In this document: piece after piece, positions 1 through 13,200 of the stretch | How positions within the stretch are numbered: the first letter of the stretch is position 1 | How the letters are laid out: each line of letters opens with the position of its first letter | DNA from: Lepas anatifera | Taxonomy: Eukaryota > Arthropoda > Thecostraca > Lepadidae | Direction: 5' to 3' | Assembly (NCBI GenBank): GCA_034440635.1 | Contig: JAOTON010000477.1 | Coordinates: 798,001 to 862,000, forward strand | Length of the DNA: 64,000 nucleotides | Made by a program: the position numbers and the translations under genes | The notes under the pieces: model-generated | The model's database searches: none | What the model saw: the letters and a program-made list of their open reading frames with translations, nothing else | Told to the model about the DNA's origin: nothing

Positions 1-1790
1 ACGCTTCACAGAGAATATGAACACAAGTTGGCATCCAGAGTCAAATCAAACCCAAAGGCCTTTTGGAGCTACACCAGTTCGAAATTCAAAACTAAAACTG
101 CAATTGGAGACTTGAAAAACAGACACGGTGGACTTGAGTCAGATGATTTTGGAAAAGCCCAGCTGCTAAACGAGTTCTTTGGCAGCGTTTTTACAGTTGA
201 GGACATGGAGAATGTGCCGGTGTTTGATAGTCGTTACGAGGGTCAACCCCTGGCCGACATTTTGATATCGGCAGATGCTGTCCGCAAAAAACTGATTTTG
301 CTCAAAACAACCAGCTCGCCTGGCCCAGACCACATCCACCCTCGGATGCTCCATGATGGTGCTGAGTCACTGTGTTCACCATTGGCTCTCCTTTTTAGAA
401 AATCCCTCGATACAGGAGTCATCCCGCAGGACTGGAAACTGGGCAAAATTACACCCATATATAAAAAAGGAGACAAACAAGACCCAGGGAACTACAGGCC
501 TGTCAGCCTAACCGCCATACCATGCAAACTGCTTGAGTCTCTGATAAAAGATGCACTTCTGGGCCACCTTGCCGCGCATAACCTTCTGACCAGTCATCAA
601 CATGGGTTTCGTCCACAACGTTCGTGCGAATCGCAACTCCTAGAAGCCATGGAAGACTGGAGTCGGCAAATTGAGGAAGGCCACCCCATCGACACTGTGT
701 ATCTAGATTTCCAAAAGGCATTCGACTCAGTCCCGCATGAGCGCCTGCTTACCAAATTAGAAGGGTATGGTGTAGGGGGAGGCTGCTAGCCTGGTTGAGA
801 GCATTTCTCACTGGTCGCCGCCAGCAGGTGGTGGTTGGCTCTTCAGCTTCTGACTGGGTACATGTTACCAGTGGCGTCCCGCAGGGCTCAGTGCTGGGCC
901 CCGTGTTGTTCCTTGTCTATATCAACGACCTGCCGGACACCATCACCTCAGGCATCAAAATCTTTGCGGACGACACCAAGCTCTATGCCAGAGCCGACTC
1001 CTCCACTCTTGTTGCATCCCTCCAGGCGGACCTGGAAAGGGCACTGGATTGGTCCTCCACCTGGCAGATGCCCTTCAACTTAAGCAAATGCGGCGTGCTC
1101 CACTTAGGAAACAACAACCAAGAACACAATTACGAAATGGACGGCGGAAAAGTCCAGGCACAAGAGGTTGAGAAGGACCTGGGAGTTCTTGTGGAAAGAG
1201 ACCTGAAATTTCGATGCCAGGCAGCCACAGCAGCCTCTAAGGCATCCAGAGTACTGGCGATCATGAGGAGGTCTTTTTGCCAACATCGACACTTTCACAC
1301 TTCCGCTACTCTACAAAACTATGGTGCGCCCACTGCTCGAATACGGAAACTCTGTCTGGGGACCATTTAACAGGGCAGATCAGAGGCTTATTGAAAGAGT
1401 CCAACGTCGAGCCACCCGCATGGTACCATCCCTGAGACGACACTCGTATGTTGACAGACTGCGTGCACTCAATCTACCCTCCCTCTACCATCGTCGACTC
1501 CGGGGGACATGATAAGAGTTTATCAACTCTTACATGGCGCCATCGATCAGAACTACACCCAGTTCTTCCATCTTGATGACCGATCTCGAACGCGCGGGCA
1601 TGCTATGAAGTTAACAAAGCCGGATGCTGTCTCGCGCGTGCGTAGGGCGTCCTTCGGGGTCCGGATTGTGAACAGCTGGAATTCATTGCCAGCCCACGTG
1701 ATAGCTGCTCCTTCAGTAAATACGTTCAAGTCTCGGTTGGACAACCACTGGGCCCGGCAGATGTTCCACGTCCCCGACGAAGACCGTTAA
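1..1790 (+). pseudogene. CR1-like LINE reverse transcriptase, broken
   Basis: This is the reverse transcriptase part of a non-LTR retrotransposon, cut by the window start. Reading begins at base 1 in frame 1. Visible blocks in order are SSPGPDHIHPRML, the GNYRPVSLT block, YLDFQKAFDSVPH, GVPQGSVLGPVLF and the catalytic FADDTKLY box. The C-terminal tail has LPSLYHRR and NSWNSLPAHV, typical of the CR1/Jockey group. The coding sense changes frame near 770-795 (frame 1 to 3), near 1305-1320 (back to 1) and at about 1500-1512 (to 3), so the copy cannot make one protein. No endonuclease domain is visible; it would lie upstream of the window. The clade assignment is from family knowledge and is approximate. 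Confidence 0.85.
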
Positions 1791-2065
1791 TCGACACGAG
1801 GGCCTGAGGTGCGTGGGCTTCTCGGTATTCGAGAACCATGTATCTCCCCAGGAGCTCATTAGGCCCACACATACACTCTAGGAACACTTCTCGGCAGGTC
1901 ACTCGGTCAACGAGGGCCTCCGCTTCTCTCAGATGCTTCGATCTGAGAAAGACTGACAGAAGACTCAGCCTGGAAAGAGCGCGTCAAAGACCAGAGCCAA
2001 CAGGCCGATAAGGCCTTGCAAAATCTGTAATATTTAGGTATATGTATAGGTATAGGTATGATTCA
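1791..2065 (+). mobile_element. 3' UTR and tail of the CR1-like LINE
   Basis: After the last reverse transcriptase stop the sequence carries a palindrome-rich stretch (around 2003-2018, AGGCCGATAAGGCCTT) and then a short iterated tail of TATAGGTA-type units near 2035-2060. A 3' hairpin followed by a short repeated tail is the usual ending of CR1/L2-type elements, which lack poly(A). The exact end and any target duplication cannot be fixed because the 5' end lies outside the window. Confidence 0.5.
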
Positions 2066-4165
2066 GACAGAACTTTTGATATGGAGGCTAGGTTTCAATA
2101 TCATTATTTTCAGTATGAATAGGACAAGATCTGGCAAATTTTGACAGCAAGATTGAGATGGTAAATAATATATTTCCAGTGCAGAGGGTAAAGGAGAGCA
2201 GATTGCTAAGAGACCTTTCTTTGCAAATTTGGTTAAAGGGATTGAAGGAAAGCTGCACTGGTGTGCCAGAAATAAAGGAAAAAATTGAGATTGAAAACTT
2301 CAATCTGTCACTGCTCTTTCCTGATCTGTGCTTGAGTGTCATGGAAACTGTAACTGGTGTATCCTGATCCTCAGTCTTATCTGGATTGCCTCTTTGCCAT
2401 GGAAACTAGGTCAGTACTCAGTGCATGAACTTGATGCTGTGATGTCATTCATGCGGCCTTCATGAAAAAGTATGTCAAAAAGAAGGTATGTTTAAAAACA
2501 AGAAAATAAAGATATGCTCTGTATTGTGTATTCTGCATCATCAGTGAAATGGGTATGCTCAGTCCCAGATGTCAGAACACTGGACCATTTTTCAGATAAC
2601 ACTTGCCTAAAATTTGTGATCCTGCTGGAGAAAAAATGATGAAAAATGTGTAAGACTATATTTCCTAACTTCAAATAGGAAAAATGTGTAAGACTATGTT
2701 TCCTAACTTCAAGTTGATTCTTGGACTTTACTCTGAAAAAGCAAAATATTAGATGGAAACTCAACTTGCCGCGAAAAATGTGCAGGCATCTCTGTGAAAA
2801 GACATAATATACTGAATATATTTTTGTGGTGATAGGCATGGCCTTTCCCCCAACAAGTTATTCTTATTGAAGGCTGGAAAGATCGTTTGAATTAGAATCT
2901 TCGCTGCTATTTTCCGATTGAGTTAGGTTGTAAATTTTAATCAAATTTGAAGCGTACAATTCCGAAAAAGAATTTCCTAATGCAAAATGGAACACTCACC
3001 CCTCTCAAAGAACATTACAGAGTACGGATCAACTATGCAGATGGTGGCTAATTTAGTTTCTGAAGGCCTGCTGGGCTTCCAGTCAAATGGTCTCGAGCGA
3101 AGCATGGCGCCAGTCCGCTAAGGATGATTCAGCTCGCTGACTGTCAGTGCCTTGGCAGTCAACAACCGAATGTAACGGCGTCCTAACTCGTCTGGGTCAC
3201 CTGTTTCGGCCGATAGAAGCGCGGCCGGTGGATGTCGGTGGTGGGAAGGGTCGGTTTCGCCGGCTAGTGACGGGTGTACAGTACCGCAGTGGTATGGAGA
3301 GGTTCGCTGTTGGAGGACTGTTTCATATGGCTTAGCTGTATCCACCTTGTGGATTAGTGGTGGCTTCTGGGCAGTAAAACGTACATTGCGGACGCGTAGC
3401 AGAAGCTTTCGACCAGAGAAATGCCATATGCTACTATAGTTTCGATTTTTTGGTCCCTAGAGCACGACATCTCTCGCGTGTACTCTGCAGGTGGTCGCGC
3501 CGAGCTAAGTCTACCAATTGGTTCCGACCAGTTCCTCCTCGGCCCCTCTGTTTCTCGCCGCACCTTAATTGGATATATCCCAATGCACCGCACATCGAGG
3601 TTTGTTCTAATAGAATTGCTGCTATGCACCGCAGCTTGGTTTATTGGTGGGTATGATACGATGTACTTTGATACCCTGCGCGTTTTGTAAGAGTTAACAG
3701 CTGCTTCTAGCAGTGTCAGAGTATTGCCAGGGCACAACCAGTGGTGGACAGGTGTGTGGTATTTGTGAGGTGTATTCACCGTGAAAAGAAACTGGTCGAA
3801 AATCGGACGGCGCCAAACGATGTCCGGCTCATTTTTCAAGAGATTCTCATGCTAGCGCAGAGCTAAGAATTGCCTGAGCATTACCTGGATCTGCATATTG
3901 CCCATACAATCATCCATGTGGTGTGTGGAGTCGTTCGGGCGTAAGGGGCCTGATGGATCAGGATTCTGTTTTTAAAGATGCATTTCTCCGCAAACGATGA
4001 TACTCGGGGGATGCAAAGTATGAAACCAAGTTTATTTTCGGTATGTATTAAAAGGCTGTTACCTCAGTTCAAAACCCATTTAAAGGTGGGTTATTCCCTT
4101 TAGCTTACTTAAGGAACATCTGTGGTTGTAATTTTGTGATTATTTCTGTTGTTTTTGTTTCACAG
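2066..4165. other. No gene recognised; small tandem duplication
   Basis: AT-rich sequence with only short, unconvincing open frames. The one clear structure is a 38-bp tandem duplication at 2641-2716, two copies differing at a few bases. No conserved protein motif or splice-bounded exon was recognised up to the likely 5' UTR exon of the two-pore channel gene. Confidence 0.5.
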
Positions 4166-4246
4166 ATAAATAGGGCCAGACATGCTCTGTTGAATATCAC
4201 AGAAAACCAGCTGATTCTTTAAAAAAATCGCCATTATCGAACGAGG
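4166..4246 (+). other. Putative 5' UTR part of two-pore channel exon
   Basis: A good polypyrimidine tract and acceptor (GTTTTTGTTTCACAG) end at 4165. The 81 bases that follow lead directly to the chosen ATG at 4247, with in-frame stops before it. This suggests a spliced leader-proximal exon, so the promoter and a first non-coding exon would lie upstream and were not identified. Confidence 0.4.
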
Positions 4247-7200
4247 ATGAGTACTGACGCTGAAAATGTGGAAGGCGAACCTGAAATTGCCACAGACTTG
4301 CCTGAGGACGAAAGAAATTACGACAATATTACTTCTCATGTAAGTACCAACATGGGTGTGCTTTGAGCATAGTGTCAGGATAATGTATACAGCAGGGAAA
4401 TATCCTGGGGAATCAGATCATTGATGCTAGAACTAGTTTTCTGTTCCAAAGGGGTTTTGATATTGCTTGTTTTAGCTTATGTTCCATTCTTCAGTTCTCT
4501 GTTTAAGGGGTTGTTTCGTGTTGTGTTTTCATTATTATTGATCTAGTTCATTATGTTTTGTCTAGTTTGCGCGTGTATGCTGCGCTAATTAATGGCTCGT
4601 GTTTGTCGCTGTCGACTATTTTGGCATGATTGTAATATCGTAATGATACGATATTCATCAAATATAATGATAATATATTAGGATGATATATCATATTATA
4701 TCTTTCAAAGACAAGCACATCAAATTAATTCGCATGCACTCGTGTTGGGTGTAGGTACGAGTCTGCATGTGTTGTAGTATTGAGTTCCTGCACTGTGTGT
4801 GACCCCGACCTCGGCCGCCTGCAGTCTCTGCTGCTGGCCGCCACCTACGTGGAGGATGCACGCACGGGCTGGAAGACTAGCCTCCACTTCGACCCCACTC
4901 CGCGCAACCTCAGGTAAGCGCCGCACGTGCCCCAAGTCATGTTTAGTGGCGGATCTGAGAGGCGGGAGGCGGGCAGGGGCCGCGGTTGTACAGTCGGCCG
5001 GTACGTATCAGGCTCGAAGAACCGGCTCTCCACAGCTGCCGCTGAACGGGGCCGTTTCGAGCCTACACAGAGTCAGGTCCCGACGCCTGCGGGTTGCCAA
5101 GCATACCCTGCCCACCCTCCCTCGGTGCTGTTTATATAGAATCGCAGTTTGAGTGTGACAAACTAAAAGTAAAAAAGATATATATTTCCCGCTTAAAATA
5201 GGATCTGTGCTACTGCAGACAGTGGACTTAAAATCTGCGCCTGGGAGGAATGTTGACCAACTGTACATGTCATCTGCCCTGCCGCTGAACCTTCCGTTAA
5301 AGTATAGCGTGTGTCTGTGTGCGTGCAGTTACTACCTGGCCTACCGGTCCCGCTGGGTCAAGTACCTGTTGTACCTGGTACTGACTCTTCACATGGGCCT
5401 GGCGCTTATCGAGAAGCCCGCACTACCTCACCTCCGCTGCAACTACCTGGTGAGTGTCTGATAGTACCGAGAAGCCCGCACTACCCCACCTCCGCTGCAA
5501 CTACCTGGTGAGTGCCAACATGTGGGCGGTATCGAAGAAGTCTGTGCTTTAAGTTGGCACCCTGTGCACAGTATTGGGAAGTCAGCGCTTTAAAGTGACA
5601 CCCTGTGGACAAATGACGGGTTATCGAGCAGCCCATCCTGCCTGCCAGGTGTCGGTTTCAATACGTCCACAGGTCTATCTGGATATGTCCTCTTGTGCGT
5701 CACCTTTTTATATTTCTGGTATAAGGCTTACTTTTTCATTCCGTAATTACTTGCAGTTGTAATTGGTTGTGATTTTGTAAAGTTGCTCGAACTAATCGTT
5801 ATCTATTACTAAGCTGATGGGGACAGTGCTGGAGTACCTCTGCGGTACAGTGGCCGCGCGATGGCGCCGTTAGCCGCCGCTGTGAGCGGAGAGTCAGACG
5901 TACCTCCGCCGGACAGATTCCGGCGTGCATCGAGCTGGCCTGCGTGGCCTTCTACATCTACCGGAGTCTGCACCTGCTCAGCTTCACCTCTGCCACCTGG
6001 TTCTGGCGCGACGTTAAAAACCTGGCGGTCATCGTCGTCGTACTGGTCAGTGCAGCTGCTTGGGGCCGTCTTAAGAACGCCGCCTTGTAACGGGAGTCAA
6101 ACATGTTCGAGACACACTACTGTCCCAGTCAGGAGCAAAACTTGCATATCTTAGGTATTTGTGAAATGGATGAGTTCAAACTGTTTTGCTGATATGTAGC
6201 TAAACAGTCTGTTCTGGTTTTAACAGTTACCAAGGAACTCGAGGTAAGTGTGGCCAATTTACCGATTATACTCGGAAACTCTCCCGTGTTTTATCGCTGC
6301 AAGTGAAGCACCGGGATTGGGTATTGGGTTTTTTTTCTTTACTTCAGAGTGTTGAGCGGCCCAGACTAGTAGGCATGGGAGATGTGCTCGTCGTGCTAGC
6401 TGTTGGAGATGCTGCCATGAAGAGAGCTCGCTGGTGTGGGTGTTCTGGACCGGCCTCAGTTGGGTCACGCCGTCACTCTGTTACAGCTCATCGTACTGGA
6501 CGTCGCTGTGTACGTGGGCATGACGGAGACGGGCTCCGCATCGGCCATCAGGTGAGTTGGATACAGGCTCCATGGCAGGTTCAGGTGAGGTGAATACAGA
6601 ATCCATTGAGTAGTCAGGTTAGGATGGAAGATTTCCGCGTCGCGATCACAAGGGAGCGTACGCTCTCTTTCATCCCCGCTGAGCAAAAGTGCTGCACGAT
6701 AAGCGTTAAGCTGGCAACGTTAACGACCCATCGTGCCTCTCAGCTTTCCCTATGCCGCCTCCCAGGTCACCTCACCGTCACTCTGCGGATATCCCGGCTC
6801 GCCTTCTCATCATCTAGTCGTCCTCCCCACCATCCAGCCGCCCTCTCTGCCGCGCCCTCCCACCATCCAGCCCCCCTCTCTCCCCTCTCCACCGCGCCCT
6901 CCCACCATCTAGCCGCCCTCTCTACCTCTCCGCCGCGCCCTCCCACCATCCCGCCGCCCTCTCGCCTCTCCGCCGCGCCCTCACGCGGCTCGCGCGCTGC
7001 CGCCAGGTGGTCGCGTCCGCTGCGTCCGCTGCTCATCATCAACATGCCGGAGAGCAGGCAGGTGCGGCGAGCCTGGCGCAGCGTGGTGCGCACCCTGCCG
7101 GACGTGGCAGGCACCGTGGTGCTCTTCCTGCTCAACCTGCTGCTCTTCTCACTCATGGGCTGCAAACTGTTCGGATCTCGGTGGGTGGTCTGGCTGTGGA

Positions 7201-10200
7201 CTTGGTCGACTCGGGTCAGGCTTTCATTCGATAAGGGCTCTGAAAGTGGTAGGGTATATTCATGGTTAATAAAACGGCTGTGATATGTTAGGTGGTAAAG
7301 CAGATGCTGCTTTAGTGTATAATGTTTTTTTTTCTGTCGAGTGTATGATCGGTTGCATCTTATTCAGTCTGCGGTGTTGCTGAGTGATTTGTCGGCATTT
7401 TGCTTCCGAACGTTTGCTGTAGCTTATACTCGGTCAGGTATTCACCATTAACGCTCTGTGCCATTGGCCTTTTGTGTCCTGGTGACAAATTAACGACGTG
7501 TTACCGGGGGTTCAATGCGTGAGGCCAGAATTCGCTCCCGCTCGAGCTAAAGCACGCCTGACGTGCGGTTTTGTGGTTTAACCCAGGGATGTCGTGTGCG
7601 TGGAGCCGCGGCTGTGGCGTGGTTTGACCGGGCGCTCCCCTGCAGGAACCTGGCCTATGCCACCGGCCTGCCGTACTTCGCCACCTACCAGGACAGTGTG
7701 TTCGACCTCTACGTGCTGGTGACCACGGCCAACAGTCCGGATATCATGTGAGTGGACTCCATTCAGGATTATCTGTGTGGTGTGTTGGAGCTACATAGCA
7801 CTTCACCCTCTGAACGATATTGAATGTCCATTGCTTAACAGGTTGATTTTTGCTGGACATGTATCTGCCTTCCGCAAATACAAATGTCTACAATGCAAAG
7901 CACATGAGAGAACTCGTAATGGCGGATTCAGGATTTCATTTCGGGGACTAGGGGCTGGAGCCTCCCTCGCCAATGCCTCGGAGCAGCCTCCGACTATGCA
8001 GTTACCGTAGGCACTCTGACGTTTTGAAGAAGGGGCTTTAGCCTCCTAGCCCCCCACCTTGTATCCGCCACTGGAGATGCGTTTTCCCTTTGACCGGCAG
8101 CTAAGAGTTTATCCACTGTAAAATTATGTCATCGAGATTTTTAAGCATGGACAAACAGCTGGGTCACGCTGTGATGGAGCGGTATTCAGCGCCGCTGTGC
8201 GATTTCAGGATGCCAGCTCTGAACGCCTCTCCGTCAATGTTCCTCTTCTTCGCGGCGTTCATTCTGGTCAGCCTGTTTCTCTTCATGAACGTCATCCTGG
8301 CTGTCATTTACAACAGCTACCGGAAACACCTCAAGGTACGTACAACAGCACTGCCTCCATTGGAACCTAGGACTGTCTCTTTTCCACTAATTTGTGCTTT
8401 GATACTCGTTATATTCCTGGCCTCGGCCCCAAATCAAGGAAGTTGTTGCAACGCATTGCAATGGGGAGAGAGTAACTGTGGTGCCTGTCCCATCAGAGTA
8501 ACTGCGGTGCCTGTCCCAGTCAGAGTAACTGTGGTGCCTGTCCCATCAGAGTAACTGTGGTGCCTGTCCCATCAGAGTAACTGTGGTGCCTGTCCCATCA
8601 GAGTAACTGCGGTGCCTGTCCCATCAGAGTAACTGTGGTGCCTGTCCCATCAGAGTAACTGCGGTGCCTGTCCCATCAGAGTAACTGCGGTGCCTGTCCC
8701 ATCAGAGTAACTGCGGTGCCTGTCCCATCAGAGTAACTGCGGTGCCTGTCCTGTCAGAGTAACTGGTGCCTGTCCCATCAGAGTAACTGCGGTGCCTCTC
8801 CCATCAGAGTAACTGCGGTGCCTGTCCCATCAGAGTAACTGTGGTGCCTGTCCCGTCAGAGTAACTGTGGTGCCTGTCCCATCAGAGTAACTGTGGTGCC
8901 TGTCCCATCAGAGTAACTGCCGTGCCTGTCCCATCAGAGTAACTGTGGTTCCTGTCCCGTCAGAGTAACTGTGGTGCCTGTCCCATCAGAGTAACTGTGG
9001 TGCCTGTCCCATCAGAGTAACTGTGGTGCCTGTCCCATCAGAGTAACTGTGGTGCCTGTCCCGTCAGAGTAACTGTGGTGCCTGTCCCGTCAGAGTAACT
9101 GTGGTGCCTGTCCCATCAGAGTAACTGTGGTGCCTGTCCCATCAGAGTAACTGCCGTGCCTGTCCCATCAGAGTAACTGCGGTGCCTGCCCCGTCAGAGT
9201 AACTATGGTGCCTGTCCCATCAGAGTAACTGTGGTGCCTGTCCCGTCAGAGTAACTGCGGTGCCTGTCCCATCAGAGTAACTGTGGTGCCTGCCCCGTCA
9301 GAGTAACTGCGGTGCCTGTCCCATCAGAGTAACTGTGGTGCCTGTCCCGTCAGAGTAACTGCAGTGCCTGTCCCATCAGAGTAACTGTGGTGCCTGCCCC
9401 GTCAGAGTAACTGCGGTGCCTGTCCCATCAGAGTAACTGTGGTGCCTGCCCCGTCAGAGTAACTATGGTGCCTGTCCTGTCAGAGTAACTATGGTGCCAG
9501 TCCTGTCAGAGTAACTGCGGCGCCTGCCCCTTTCAGAGTAACTGGGGTGCCTGCCCCGTCAGAGTAACTATGGTGCCTGTCCTGTCAGAGTAACTATGGT
9601 GCCAGTCCTGTCAGAGTAACTGCGGCGCCTGCCCCGTCAGAGTAACTGTGGTGCCTGCCCCGTCAGAGTAACTATGGTGCCTGTCCTGTCAGAGTAACTA
9701 TGGTGCCTGTCCTGTCAGAGTAACTGCGGCGCCTGTCCCGTCAGAGTGACTGCGGTACCTGCCCCATCAGAGTGACTGCGGTGCCTGTCCCGTCAGAGTA
9801 ACTGCGGTGCCTGTCCCGTCAGGGTAACGGCGGTGCCTGTCCCGTCAGAGTAACTGAGGTGCCTGTCCCGTCAGAGCGACGTGCAGACGGCGGTGGCGGC
9901 GCGGCGTCTTCTGATGAGCCGGGCCTTCTCGCTGCTGGCGTCGCGGCCGGGCGGCGTCTCCCGCACCACCTGCGACAGTCTGCTGACCACCCTGCGGCCC
10001 TACTCCAGCCCGCAGCTGTCGGAGGTGCTGTGGCGCGTGCTGGACCGCACCGGAGCCGGCAGACTCGGTACTGACGCCGCCGCCGCCCTCAGATATCCCA
10101 ACTGCTGGCCGCTGATCCAGTCAAAAGTTATTTTGGCTTGTGTCACATAGGGTCTGCTTTAGCGCCTCCTCGGGTCTACTCCCAGAAGAGAAGAATGCTC

Positions 10201-13200
10201 TGAGCTCGCGTCCTATTGGACAGTAGGGTTTAGCCGAATTTTCTGTCTCTTGGAGGAGGTGCTGGAACGAGCTTTTGGTATATATGATTCTGTCGTCTTG
10301 GATGGGACCTCGTCCAGATAATGGTAAACAAACAAATTCAGGGTGACTCCCCAGGGCCCAGGAGTTGACCTGTCGGCGCTCCTGTCGGCAGGAGAGCTGG
10401 ACTTCTACCGGCTGGCCGACCTGCTGAACGTGCGGGTGACGGAGGTGAAGGACCGGCGCGTGCTGCTGGCGCGCCTGGTGCCGCGTTTCTACAACTGCCG
10501 GCCCTCGCTGTTCGTGCGCCGCTGCGTCAGTCGCAGGTCAGACTGAGATCAGACCGTAGGTCAGACGGCCGGACACGGCACGTCAGACCACCGGTCTCAG
10601 CTGAAGGCCAGATCGCCAGACTCGGTCGCAGGTCAAACCCGAGGCCGGACCACGGTTGACGACAGAGGATCGGACCACCAGTCTAAACCGCAGGTCGAAC
10701 TCATAATGTTAGCAATGGCGCAGCTGTTGCTACTTTTACGAACGTATTAAACGTCCGAAAGCGGCTTGCTCTGAAGTTTGGGAGCTGGGGACCGTATTTT
10801 CGGATTATGTCCGCCCTGTGAGAGTTGCTTTAGTCCTGGTCATTTTCCGTGTCGTCCAGTGTACCGTGTGTGACCGCGGCTTACTGAGGGGCGTCGGTGC
10901 CAGTGCTTGGTGTCTGACTGGGAGACGTTGGTGACGTTGACGTTGAGGTGTATGGTGGGCCGGTTGGCAGGCCGTTCCGACTGTTCTTCGATGCGCTGAT
11001 CGTGGCGAACGCGGTGCTGATCGCGGCCGATGAGGACGCCGCCGAGTGGGCCTTCCTGGCGGCCTTCATGCTGGAGATCCTGCTGAAAATCTACACCTTC
11101 GGCTTCGTCGAGTTCGTAGACCGGCTCTGGAACTTGTGAGTGGCGGCTTTGCCCTCCTCTGAAGACGGGGAATCGCGCGACCTCGGTCACCCTACGGGAG
11201 TGATGTGGAGGGCGACCTATGTCAACCAGTAACCGTCAAGTTGCCAGCGTGTCAAGTGCTGGTTTCTAAGGTGGCGTAGCTTTTTTGGCAGAATGTCAGA
11301 GAGTAGTTTTCAAGTAAAGCTGGGGTCCTCCCATCCGGCTTGGTTGCTACAGCATGATTCTATCGTGAACGTCTTTTGAAACGTGGATGCTATCTTGAGC
11401 ATACGAGCACTAGCGAAACGTCTATTTCAGGAGTAGTATGGCCTGATCGTTGACGCCCGTCTCACGTTTCAGCTACGACCTGGTAGTCATCGGAGGCGCG
11501 TTTGTCGTCTCTATCTTTCGAGTGGCCATCTACTCCGAAGGTAGGAGCAAACATCATTGTGGTTGCATCACTCGTTCTCACTTTGTTTCGCCAGGTAAGG
11601 CTGCCTTTCTGTAGACGTTTTAGCGAAACTGAGAGAAATGCAGTAAGGCTCACAATCTTATCAGTTGTAAGGCATACACCTGTTGAAAGGTTACGATGGA
11701 TGGTCAGATCCGGTATCCGCGGCCTCGACTTCTGTTCAACTGCTCACTCACATTGACTGGAATATACTACAAATTCTGTGCTCACGTGCTCCCGTGCTCA
11801 CGTGAGGGTGAAGCCTTCCTCGTGATCGTCATGTGAGGGTGAAGCCTTCCTCGTGATCGTCATGTGAGGGCGAAGCCTCCCTCGTTCTCGTCATGTAAGG
11901 ATGAAGCCGCCCTCGTTCTCGTCTGCGAGAGTGAAGCCTTCCTCGTGCTCGTTTGAAGGTGAAGCCTCCCCGTGCTCATGTGAGGGTGAAGCCTCCCCGT
12001 GCTCATGTGAGGGTGAAGCCTCCCCGTGCTCATGTGAGGTGAAGCCTCCCGTGCTCATGTGAGGGTGAAGCCTCTCTCGTGATCATGTGAGTGAAGCCTC
12101 CCTTGTGCTCGTCATGTGAGGGCGAAGCCTCCCTCGTTCTCGTCATGTAAGGATGAAGCCGCCCTCGTTTTCGTCATTTAAGGATGAAGCCGCTCTCGTT
12201 CTCGTCGTATGAGGGTGAAGCCTCCCTCGTGCCCGTGTGAAGTTGAAGCCTCCCTTGTGCTCGTCATGTGAGAGTGAAGCCCCCTCGTTCTCATGTGAGG
12301 GTGAAGCCTCCCCGTGCTCATGTGAGGGTGAAGCCTCCCTCGTGCTCATGTGAGGGTGAAGCCTCCCGTGCTCATGTGAGGGTGAAGCCTCCTCGTGCTC
12401 ATGTGAGGGTGAAGCCTCCCGTGCTCATGTGAGGGTGAAGCCTCCCTCGTTCTCATGTGAGGGTGAAGCCTCCCCGTGCTCATGTGAGGGTGAAGCCTCC
12501 CTCGTGCTCATGTGAGGGTGAAGCCTCCCCGTGCTCATGTGAGGGTGAAGCCTCCCGTGCTCATGTGGGTGAAGCCTCCCCGTGCTCATGTGAGGGTGAA
12601 GCCTCCCGTGCTCATGTGAGGGTGAAGCCTCTCGTGATCATGTGAGAGTGAAGCCTCCCTCGTTCTCGTCATGTGAGGGTGAAGCCGCCCTCGTGCTGAT
12701 GTGAGGGTGAAGCCTCGCTCGCGCTCGGCAGACGGTGCGCCGGAGGACGTGTCCAACACGCTGGTGTTGGACGTGCTGCTGCTGCTGCGGGTGCTGCGAC
12801 TGGTGAAGCTGATGGACGCGGTGGAGGCGTTCCGGGTAGTGCTGCGCACCATCGCCAGCTTCAGCCGCTCCCTGGTCACCTATGGCGGAGTCCTCTTCGT
12901 GAGTGGTCCGCCCCGGGGAGCGGCCTGCCGCTGCTCTCGTCGGTCGCTTTGGGTGGTCTGTTCACTGCGCTGCTGTTGTATGATTTAATTGGTCTTTTTC
13001 CGCCTGATTTCTTCATGTGTAGATCTACTGTGTCACATGGTAATGTAGATTCTCTTTTTCCAATCGTATTTCTATACCTGCAAAGCTTCACACAGCGGTG
13101 TCTTGTTACGCATAATTCATGCTCCAGTTCCCCCTAGTAAGTAGCAGTAACGCGTGCTGTGGCCTCGCTGCGGCAGTGTCTGTACTACTTTTTCGCGCTG

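Noticed and set aside
3118..3839. Open frames of 75-161 codons on both strands
   Set aside because: No recognisable motif, overlapping frames equally open, and no splice-bounded support.
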